A stretch of 64,000 bases of DNA from Marinimicrobium sp038419845 (lineage in GTDB: Bacteria > Pseudomonadota > Gammaproteobacteria > Pseudomonadales > Cellvibrionaceae), in assembly GCF_038419845.1 (NCBI RefSeq), contig NZ_JBCAQT010000005.1:124001-188000 (forward strand), given 5' to 3'. The notes under the pieces are model-generated. The model saw nothing but the letters and a program-made list of their open reading frames with translations, had not been told where the DNA came from and made no database searches. Below are positions 23,964-31,097 of this stretch, piece after piece. The translations under genes and the position numbers were made by a program. How positions within the stretch are numbered: position 1 is the stretch's first letter; every line of letters starts with the position of its first letter.

Positions 23964-26300
23964 ATGACCACACCCCAACATTTCGGTTCTGGCGACGAGC
24001 CGGACCAGAATCGGTTGAACGACCCGGAGGTGGTGCAACACCTCAAGCACTGCCGCGACCTCACTCTGGCGTACGCGGACCGGGTGTTTCCGCAGTTCTG
24101 GGGTCAGTGGTGTGCGCGCCTGGAAGATTACGCCGAGCGTGCCCGCTCCAATAAGGACCAGACCGTCCTGTTTGAATTCAAGCGCCTGCTCGAAGCCTCC
24201 CAGCACGAAATCGCGGACGACTTCGCTCAGCGGCTGAGCAACGGGTTCGTCAAGTTCAAAAACAGAATGCTCAACACCCTCACGGGGGAGGAGCGCTTCA
24301 GTGGCGATATGCTCTCGCTGGTGGAGCACTCCGACCTGGAAGAGACCATCGCGATTACCTCCATTACCCACCGGGCCGACAGCTACTTCTCGGGCCAGCT
24401 GTGGGCGCTGCAACAGCGTCTGGCGCTGCTCAACGGTGGAGAAAAGCCCGAGGAGCGCAGCAATCCGGTGAGTCCGGTCCAGTTCTGCGAGGCCCTGCGC
24501 AAGGCGCTTCTCAATCTCACCCTGGACAACAAAACCAAGATCATCGGATACAAAACCTTCGATAAAGAGCTTATCGGCTCGCTGGACCAGCTCTACGACG
24601 AGATCAACGAGTACTTCATCGAAGAGAACCTGCTTCCGAACCTGAAACATGCCCCGGTCGTGGACGACTCGAGCAGTGGCTCGGCGCAGGTCCCAGAGTC
24701 GGGCCGGGAAACTGAGCCGACCGAACCCGGCGCGACTCCCCAGCGACGCGCGACCGACCGGCTGCTGAGCGGCACCGCCACACCCTCGGACTCCCAGTAC
24801 CAGGCGGGGCTCTATAACGCCATACGATTGCTGCAGGGGCACATTGCCCACCAGCACCCGGGCGCCGTCCAGAGCCCTTCCGGTGCATCGCAGGGAGCCT
24901 CGCCCAGCGGGACGGCCACTCATTCCGGAGCGAACAAGGCCTACAGCAGTGACCAATTGGTCGGGGTTCTGCAGAATCTGCAGAGCGAGGCGCTCCAGCT
25001 GTCGCAGCAGTCAATGGCGGGCAATGAGGCCGGACTGGTCACCACCCCCCAGTCGATTCAGCAGGTCAGTCAGCAGATGCTGGCCCAGGTGACCGCCGAG
25101 AGCGACGAGCCCGGCGAGGTGGACCCCACCGACCTGGACACCATCGATCTGGTGGGGCTGCTGTTCGAATATATGCTCTCGGACGACAACCTGCCGGACT
25201 CGGTCAAGGCGCTGTTGAGTTACCTGCACACACCCTTCCTGAAAATGGCGTTTATCGACAAGGACTTTTTCGAGCAGACCGACCACCCCGCGCGCGTATT
25301 GCTCAACAGCCTGGCGGAGGCCGGCGCGCGCTGGGTGAGCAACGACGGCACCAGTCAGTACGACATGTACAGCAAGATCAAAACCACGGTCTTCCGTTTG
25401 TTGTCCGAATTCAAGAACGATGTGCGCCTTTTCGCCGAAGTTCTTCTGGAATTCAATGCTTATACCCACAACCTGGCGCGCCGGCAGGAGCTGATGGAGC
25501 GCCGGGCGCTGGAGAAGGTCCAGGGTGAGGAGAAGCTGCGCGAAGCCAAACAGAGCGTCAACGACGAGGTGCGCAAGCGCACCGATAACCGGGAGCTGCC
25601 CTCGGCCGTGCTGCTCCTGCTCTTGCAGCCCTGGTCTGACTATCTTTCGTTTGTGATTCTGCGCTACGGCGACCGCTCTGACAGCTGGCGCCAGTGCGTG
25701 AAGGTGATGGATGAGCTGCTCTGGACACTGGAGCCCAAGACCCTGGAGTCCGACAAGGTACGCCAGCGAGAGGTTCAGGAGGGCGTGGTGCGGGCCCTGC
25801 AGTCGGGCTTCGATATCATCGGCTACGACCAGGCCAAAGGCCGAAAACTGCTCGAGGCGGTGGCCTCCCTGCAGAAAATGGCCCTTCAGAGTCGGCGTCC
25901 CGAGCCTGCGCCGGAGCCCATGCGCACCAAACTCGAGAACATCGCTGCCGAGAAAGCGGGTCAGAGCCGGCACCGCAACGAGCCGGTCACCGAGGAAGAG
26001 CAGAAGATTGTCGATAACCTGAAGATGATCGAATTCGGGACCTGGTTTGAATACGAGGGAGGCAAGCGCCTCAAGGTCGCCTGGTACAACAAGCGAACCC
26101 TGCACTATATGCTGGTCGACCAGCAGGGGCGCAAAGTGGCGATGAACTCAGGCCTGCAGTTGGCGCGCGACATGATTGCCGGGCGCGCCCGGGTGATTGC
26201 GGGCAGTACCAAACCTTTCTTCGAGCGCGCGCTGGAGAACATCTATCAGCAGCTCAATGCCAAAGCCGGCGCTCAGAGCCAGGAGGCAACGAATGAATGA
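23964..26300 (+). CDS. DUF1631 family protein
   Basis: A 778-residue cytoplasmic protein with family-typical blocks: the N-terminal helical region (LKHCRDLTLAYADRVFPQFW), a Ser/Pro/Ala-rich linker around residues 230-330, a conserved core (LLFEYMLSDDNLPDSVKALL, LLQPWSDYLSFVILRYG) and a C-terminal beta-rich section (FGTWFEYEGGKRLKVAWYN). No signal peptide or membrane helix. ATG 23964 has GGAGAG just upstream; the longer frame from 23931 lacks it. Function is unknown; coupling to a PilZ-like gene suggests a link to c-di-GMP signalling. Confidence 0.88.
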   Translation: MTTPQHFGSGDEPDQNRLNDPEVVQHLKHCRDLTLAYADRVFPQFWGQWCARLEDYAERARSNKDQTVLFEFKRLLEASQHEIADDFAQRLSNGFVKFKNRMLNTLTGEERFSGDMLSLVEHSDLEETIAITSITHRADSYFSGQLWALQQRLALLNGGEKPEERSNPVSPVQFCEALRKALLNLTLDNKTKIIGYKTFDKELIGSLDQLYDEINEYFIEENLLPNLKHAPVVDDSSSGSAQVPESGRETEPTEPGATPQRRATDRLLSGTATPSDSQYQAGLYNAIRLLQGHIAHQHPGAVQSPSGASQGASPSGTATHSGANKAYSSDQLVGVLQNLQSEALQLSQQSMAGNEAGLVTTPQSIQQVSQQMLAQVTAESDEPGEVDPTDLDTIDLVGLLFEYMLSDDNLPDSVKALLSYLHTPFLKMAFIDKDFFEQTDHPARVLLNSLAEAGARWVSNDGTSQYDMYSKIKTTVFRLLSEFKNDVRLFAEVLLEFNAYTHNLARRQELMERRALEKVQGEEKLREAKQSVNDEVRKRTDNRELPSAVLLLLLQPWSDYLSFVILRYGDRSDSWRQCVKVMDELLWTLEPKTLESDKVRQREVQEGVVRALQSGFDIIGYDQAKGRKLLEAVASLQKMALQSRRPEPAPEPMRTKLENIAAEKAGQSRHRNEPVTEEEQKIVDNLKMIEFGTWFEYEGGKRLKVAWYNKRTLHYMLVDQQGRKVAMNSGLQLARDMIAGRARVIAGSTKPFFERALENIYQQLNAKAGAQSQEATNE

Positions 26301-26643
26301 TCATCAGCGGCAGCGGGAACGCTATGCCATTGACGATGCCGTGGATGTCTACGATAACCTGAGGGATATCTACCTCGGGCGGCTGGTCAATATTCACCAC
26401 CAGGGGCTGATGATCATCGGTGACCAGCCTCTGGAAGAAGACAAGCTGTACAAGCTCGACCTGCACCTGCCGCACCCCATCAACGGCCGCAACAGCATCC
26501 ACCTGGGCGTGGACTGCCTCTGGACCCGCAACGCCGATCACAACGGCAAGCACTGGGCCGGATTCACCATCATCGACGCCTCCCCTCAGGCCACCGAAGA
26601 CATCGACACCCTGATCCAGAGCCTCGGCCAGCAAACCCAATAA
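26293..26643 (+). CDS. PilZ-like domain protein
   Basis: A 116-residue protein with the PilZ pattern: RQRERYAIDDAV for the RxxxR arm, then the beta-barrel with LVNIHHQGLMIIG at the place of the D/N-x-S-x-x-G motif. The Ser is replaced by His, so c-di-GMP binding is uncertain. GGAGG lies six bases before the ATG; it overlaps the DUF1631 stop by eight bases. Probable translational coupling. Confidence 0.85.
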   Translation: MNDHQRQRERYAIDDAVDVYDNLRDIYLGRLVNIHHQGLMIIGDQPLEEDKLYKLDLHLPHPINGRNSIHLGVDCLWTRNADHNGKHWAGFTIIDASPQATEDIDTLIQSLGQQTQ

Positions 26644-26651
26644 CCCCCCAA

Positions 26652-26718
26652 AAAAAGGGGACGGAGGGATTTTATTTTGATCAATTTGATCAAAATAAAA
26701 TCCCTCCGTCCCCTTTTT
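26652..26718. repeat. 67-base perfect palindrome (REP-like)
   Basis: Arms of 33 bases identical in inverse orientation around one central T. The arm runs from AAAAAGGGGACGGAGGGATT through an AT-rich centre with GATCAA. A T-rich tract follows on the plus strand, so it could also end transcription. GGGGACGGAGGG-type palindromes recur as REP/RAYT-associated repeats in gammaproteobacteria; no RAYT transposase is in this window. It lies between the PilZ-like gene and the glucuronidase. Confidence 0.9.
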
Positions 26719-26823
26719 CTCCTTTTTTCCTCGCGTCGATTTCCAATAAAGTACTTTTGACTATAATATGGCGAGCCTTACCCCGAGTCCGGAACGACGG
26801 CAGAAACGAAGTAGGTTAACTCT

Positions 26824-29022
26824 ATGAAAAAACTCCTGGTGATAGGTCTGGTGCTGACAGGCTTACTGGGCGCGTTTGCAGCCCAGGCCGAAGACGGCTA
26901 TGACATGTGGCTGCGCTATCAGCCGCTTGAAGACACTACTGTGGCCAAAGACTACCGCAAGCAACTGCAGACTCTGGTTGCCACGGGGGATTCCATCCTG
27001 ATTGATTCGGCCGCTGAAGAGCTCCAGCGCGGCGTTCAGGGGCTGCTGGGCAAGCCGCTCAAAAGCAGCGACAAGCTCGCCCGGCGCGGATCCGTGGTGA
27101 TTGGCACCCCGGAAACCTCCGAGCTGATTGCCGGCCTGGAGTGGGGCGAGCGCCTGGCCCGGCAGGGGCCCGAGGGCTTCGTGCTTGAGACCACCCGCAT
27201 TGGCCGCCGCCATGTGACCGTCATCGCCTCCGAGGGTGAGCGGGGTGTGCTCTACGGGGCCTTTCATCTGCTGCGCCTGATGCAGACCCAGCAGGCCATT
27301 GACGATCTGGCCATCGCCTCGGCGCCCAAGGTCGAGCATCGGGTCGTCAACCACTGGGACAACCTCAACCGCCTGGTCGAGCGCGGCTATGCCGGCCTCT
27401 CGCTCTGGGAGTGGGGCAAGCTGCCCGAGTACAATGAGAACCCCCGGTACAAGGACTATGCGCGCATCAATGCCTCTTTGGGCATCAATGGCACCGCCAT
27501 CAACAATGTCAACGCCGATCCGCGAATCCTGACCGACCAGTTTCTTGAAAAAGTGGCCGCACTCAACGAGGTCTTCCGGGCCTACGGCATCAAGACCTAC
27601 CTGTCGATCAACTACGACTCACCCCGCGCCTTTGGCGACCTGGAGACCTCCGACCCCCTGGATCCCGAGGTTCAGCAGTGGTGGAAAGACCGGGTGGCCA
27701 AGGTCTATGAGCATGTCCCGGATCTGGGCGGCTTTCTGGTCAAAGCCGACTCCGAGGGTCAGCCGGGCCCCCAGGGTTACGGCCGCAATCATGCCGAGGG
27801 CGCGAACATCCTGGCCGAGGCGCTTGAGCCCTACGGCGGTGTGGTGTTCTGGCGGGCCTTTGTCTATTCGCCGGAGCAGGGCGATCGCTTCCGCGAAGCC
27901 TATGACGAATTCATGCCCCTGGATGGCAAGTTCAAGGACAATGTGATCCTGCAGATCAAAAACGGGCCCATCGACTTTCAGCCGCGCGAGCCCTTCTCGC
28001 CGCTGTTCGGTTCGCTGGAGGACACCAATATCATGATGGAGCTGCAGGTCACCCAGGAATACTTCGGTTTCTCCAATCATCTGGCCTATCAGGGCCCGCT
28101 GTTTGAAGAAGTGCTCGACGCCGATACCCACGCCAAAGGCGAGGGCAGCACCGTGGGCAAGATCCTCGGCGGTGAGGTGTTCGAGTACGAGCAGACCGGC
28201 ATGGCCGGGGTGATCAACCCGGGGACCGACCGCAACTGGACCGGCCACCCCTTCGTTCAGTCGAGCTGGTATGCCTTCGGCCGCCTGGCCTGGGATTACG
28301 AGCTCAGCTCCGAGGCCATCGCCGAAGAGTGGATGCGGATGACCTTCACCAATGATCGGCGCTTTCTCGACCCCATCGGGGAGGTCATGGCCATGTCCCG
28401 TGAGGCGGGCGTCAATTACCGCAGCCCTCTGGGCCTGACCCACCTCTATGCCCAGGGCCACCACTACGGCCCGGCGCCCTGGTATGACGAAGCCGAGCGG
28501 ATGGACTGGACCGCCTGGTACTATCATCGGGCGGACGAAGAGGGCATCGGCTTTGATCGCACTGAGTCGGGCTCCAACGCCGTGGAGCAATACCAGAAGC
28601 CGGTGCGTGAGCGCTTTGCCAATCTGGAGCAGATCGATGAGGACTACCTGCTGTGGTTTCACCACGTGGGCTGGGAGCATGAGATGAACTCCGGTCGCAC
28701 CCTCTGGGAGGAGCTGGCGCTCAAGTACCACAAAGGCGTCGAACAGGTCCGGCAGATGCAGGCCGAGTGGGAAGACGTCAAAGGCCTGATCGACGAGGAG
28801 CGCTACGTGCACGTCAAGGCTCTGCTGGAGGTTCAGTTGCGTGACGCCATCCGCTGGCGCGACTCCTGTCTGGCCTACTTCCAGAGCCTCAACGGCCTGC
28901 CGCTGCCCGAAGGCGTGCCGGAGCCTGAGCATAGCCTGGAGCACTACAAAAGACTGGAGCATACTTTCTACATCCCGGATCCCTGGCACCCCAAGTCAGA
29001 CGATCGCACCCTGGATTACTGA
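26824..29022 (+). CDS. GH67 alpha-glucuronidase
   Basis: Removes 4-O-methyl-glucuronic acid from xylo-oligosaccharides. A signal peptide (residues 1-22, ending AQA) suggests a periplasmic or envelope place. The order is N-terminal alpha/beta domain, TIM barrel and C-terminal helical domain. Catalytic residues are E311 (KADSEGQ), D384 (GPIDFQ) and E412 (VTQEYF); their separations of 73 and 101 residues equal those of Cellvibrio japonicus GlcA67A (E292, D365, E393). Length 732 residues is typical. A TATAAT at 26762-26767 probably belongs to its promoter. It partners the GH10 xylanase further on. Confidence 0.96.
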   Translation: MKKLLVIGLVLTGLLGAFAAQAEDGYDMWLRYQPLEDTTVAKDYRKQLQTLVATGDSILIDSAAEELQRGVQGLLGKPLKSSDKLARRGSVVIGTPETSELIAGLEWGERLARQGPEGFVLETTRIGRRHVTVIASEGERGVLYGAFHLLRLMQTQQAIDDLAIASAPKVEHRVVNHWDNLNRLVERGYAGLSLWEWGKLPEYNENPRYKDYARINASLGINGTAINNVNADPRILTDQFLEKVAALNEVFRAYGIKTYLSINYDSPRAFGDLETSDPLDPEVQQWWKDRVAKVYEHVPDLGGFLVKADSEGQPGPQGYGRNHAEGANILAEALEPYGGVVFWRAFVYSPEQGDRFREAYDEFMPLDGKFKDNVILQIKNGPIDFQPREPFSPLFGSLEDTNIMMELQVTQEYFGFSNHLAYQGPLFEEVLDADTHAKGEGSTVGKILGGEVFEYEQTGMAGVINPGTDRNWTGHPFVQSSWYAFGRLAWDYELSSEAIAEEWMRMTFTNDRRFLDPIGEVMAMSREAGVNYRSPLGLTHLYAQGHHYGPAPWYDEAERMDWTAWYYHRADEEGIGFDRTESGSNAVEQYQKPVRERFANLEQIDEDYLLWFHHVGWEHEMNSGRTLWEELALKYHKGVEQVRQMQAEWEDVKGLIDEERYVHVKALLEVQLRDAIRWRDSCLAYFQSLNGLPLPEGVPEPEHSLEHYKRLEHTFYIPDPWHPKSDDRTLDY

Positions 29023-29069
29023 TCCCACCCGACCGGTCGCCGATCGGGTGGCCGGAGTGAGCGACGCCA

Positions 29070-29098
29070 GCGCGCGGGTTTCCCTGAAACCCGCGCGC
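29070..29098 (+). repeat. Strong hairpin after the glucuronidase gene
   Basis: Perfect 13-base stem GCGCGCGGGTTTC with its complement around CCT. An eight-base stem (CCACCCGA / TCGGGTGG, 29025-29051) precedes it. No T-run, so a 3'-end stabilising or Rho-assisted structure is more likely than an intrinsic terminator. Confidence 0.7.
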
Positions 29099-29140
29099 CT
29101 GAGGTATACTGTGCCAATCTCCAACCAGGAAGAGGCAACC

Positions 29141-29254
29141 GTGGCGCGCACAGCAACCGACTCAGTTCCTCCCGAGAAGCGACCAATCGTCGGCGGCCGT
29201 CCGGTATCCGTTCACGTTAAGGATGAGCATCCGGAGTGCTTTCTGGACGACTAG
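29141..29254 (+). CDS. Possible 37-residue leader protein of the cyclase gene
   Basis: GTG start with GAGG five bases upstream and a TATACT box (29105-29110) just before. The product (ARTATDSVPPEKRPIVGG, then PVSVHVKDEHPECFLDD) has no membrane segment. It stops three bases before the ATG of the GGDEF gene, which lacks a clear ribosome binding site of its own, so coupled translation is likely. Family not recognised. Confidence 0.5.
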   Translation: MARTATDSVPPEKRPIVGGRPVSVHVKDEHPECFLDD

Positions 29255-29257
29255 CCT

Positions 29258-30118
29258 ATGACATTCCACCCCGATCTGCCTCTCAGTCAATTCACGGACC
29301 TGCTGCTGGATGCGGTCTGTGTGGTGGACCAGGAGGGGCGCTTCGTCTTCATCAGCGCCGCCGGCGAGCGTATTTTTGGATACACTCCCGAAGAGATGAT
29401 CGGCCGGCCCCCGACAGACTTTGTCCACCCCGATGACCGGGGTAAAACCGAGGAGGCCATTGGTGATCTCATCGGCGGCGAGCCGAAACCCTACTTCGAA
29501 AACCGCTACATCCGCAAAGATGGCTCTGTGGTGAACATCATGTGGTCGGCCCGCTGGTCCGATGACTACCAGATCCGGGTGGCTGTCGCCCGGGATATCA
29601 CCGAAAGTGCGCGCCTGAAGGAGCGCCTGGAGTTCCTGGCCCTGCATGACCCCCTGACGAATCTGCCCAACCGCTCCCTCTTCTTCGACCGGCTGCGAAC
29701 CGCCCTGGTGAGAGCCCACCGGGAACAGAGTCGCTTTGCGGTACTCTTTCTGGACCTGGATCGGTTCAAAGCGGTCAATGACTCCCTCGGCCATTCCGTT
29801 GGTGACCATCTGCTTCGGACGGTGGCGCAGCGTCTGCATCAGAGTGTGCGTCAATCCGACACGTTGGGCCGTTTGGGAGGCGATGAATTCGTGATCCTGA
29901 TCAACGGCCTCGATCAGCCCGACGACGCGAGGGTCGTGGCCGACAAAGTGGCCGCCGCTCTGTCGGCGCCCTATGAGCTGGAAGGGCACACGGTGATCGT
30001 CTCGGCGAGTATCGGTATAGCGGTTTACCCCGAGCATGGCGAGGATGAACTCGAGCTGGTTCGTCATGCGGATCATGACATGTATCAGGCCAAGGGCTAT
30101 CGGGATCGGACACAATAG
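29258..30118 (+). CDS. PAS-GGDEF diguanylate cyclase
   Basis: Predicted c-di-GMP synthase with a PAS sensor (about residues 10-125, LLLDAVCVVDQEGRFVFIS to RVAVARDITES) and a GGDEF domain. The active site GGDEF is at 207-211 and an inhibitory RxxD site at 198-201, at the normal five-residue distance. No membrane helix, so the signal is cytoplasmic. Length 286 residues. Expected to be active and product-inhibited. Confidence 0.94.
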   Translation: MTFHPDLPLSQFTDLLLDAVCVVDQEGRFVFISAAGERIFGYTPEEMIGRPPTDFVHPDDRGKTEEAIGDLIGGEPKPYFENRYIRKDGSVVNIMWSARWSDDYQIRVAVARDITESARLKERLEFLALHDPLTNLPNRSLFFDRLRTALVRAHREQSRFAVLFLDLDRFKAVNDSLGHSVGDHLLRTVAQRLHQSVRQSDTLGRLGGDEFVILINGLDQPDDARVVADKVAAALSAPYELEGHTVIVSASIGIAVYPEHGEDELELVRHADHDMYQAKGYRDRTQ

Positions 30119-30307
30119 CGTCCTGAAGGTCTCTGGGGGGTGGCCATCGCCGGCCCGTAGCATGGCTGGGTCCGCCCTCACCGCCAGGCTGATTGAACAG
30201 TGGCGCCCGCCGGAAGCCCAGGGCGACGGCAAAGTTGGCGAGTCGGCGTTGCATTTTTTCCGCATAAGACTATTCTGCAGTGACACCAACGCGATAAGGA
30301 GTGCTCA

Positions 30308-30688
30308 GTGAGCGAGTTATATTCCGAACATCCGGTGATGTTCAAAAACAATCCTCTCGGCTTCATTATCAGCTTGCTGTTGATTCCGGTCTTCGGTCTG
30401 GGGCTGTTGATACTGCTGTGGTGGTACCTGCAGTGCAAGGGCTCGAAGCTGACCGTGAAAGAACGCGACCTGATGTATGAAGAGGGACTGCTCAGCAAGA
30501 ACCGGGCCGAGTTCAGCCTCTCCAGCATACGAACCGTGCGGGTCAAGCAGAGCTTCTTTAATCGTATTTTCGGCGTGGGTGTTATCGAGATCTACACCGC
30601 CGGCGACAAGCCGGAAATAGTAGCCTCCGGCATGCCCGACCCCAACCGGGTGCGCGAGCTGATCAAAGAACAGCAGAATCAGGGGTAA
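30308..30688 (+). CDS. Bacterial PH-domain (DUF304-like) membrane protein
   Basis: A 126-residue protein: one membrane hairpin at about 17-42 (GFIISLLLIPVFGLGLLILL) and a bPH2-type domain with LTVKERDLMYEEGLLSK and FFNRIFGVGVIEIYTAG. GTG 30308 is preceded by AAGGAG at seven bases. Four bases separate it from the next gene, so both are likely cotranscribed. Role unknown; bPH2 proteins are commonly membrane-associated. Confidence 0.85.
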   Translation: MSELYSEHPVMFKNNPLGFIISLLLIPVFGLGLLILLWWYLQCKGSKLTVKERDLMYEEGLLSKNRAEFSLSSIRTVRVKQSFFNRIFGVGVIEIYTAGDKPEIVASGMPDPNRVRELIKEQQNQG

Positions 30689-30692
30689 GCCC

Positions 30693-31007
30693 ATGGTTGG
30701 TGAAGAAGATCAGAAGGACAAGAACGAGTCGCGCAAGATCGCGATCGTCCTGGTATCCCTGGTGGTACTGGTGGGTGTGGCAGCGCTGTTATTGCTGCCG
30801 GCGCTCTCCGAGTTTGCGGCCACACACCTTGAACCTGGCCTGGGCCTTAAAACCGCCGCCATCATCTCGTTTTTTGTCACCGTTGTGCTGTTTCTGGTAT
30901 TCGCCGTGGCGGCGGGGGACGGCGTGCTCGGCGAGTTCTCGTTTATGTTGCTCGGCTTCTTCCTGTTTTTTGTGATCTTCTGGCTGATGATCGCCTGGAT
31001 TTTCTAG
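30693..31007 (+). CDS. Hypothetical three-helix membrane protein
   Basis: A 104-residue product with a charged N-terminus (GEEDQKDKNESRK), and hydrophobic segments near 17-37, 54-74 and 82-102. No family recognised. It follows the PH-domain gene by four bases, and a strong terminator is found right after it. Confidence 0.75.
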   Translation: MVGEEDQKDKNESRKIAIVLVSLVVLVGVAALLLLPALSEFAATHLEPGLGLKTAAIISFFVTVVLFLVFAVAAGDGVLGEFSFMLLGFFLFFVIFWLMIAWIF

Positions 31008-31040
31008 ACGGGAAGGAAACAGATAGCCCACGTAAGCCAT

Positions 31041-31080
31041 AAAAAAGCCCCGGGAGAAATGCTTCTCCCGGGGCTTTTTT
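31041..31080. terminator. Bidirectional terminator
   Basis: A6, twelve-base stem GCCCCGGGAGAA / TTCTCCCGGGGC, four-base loop, T6. It separates the convergent membrane-protein gene and the TonB-dependent receptor gene. Confidence 0.95.
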
Positions 31081-31097
31081 ATGCGGGTTGCGGGACG

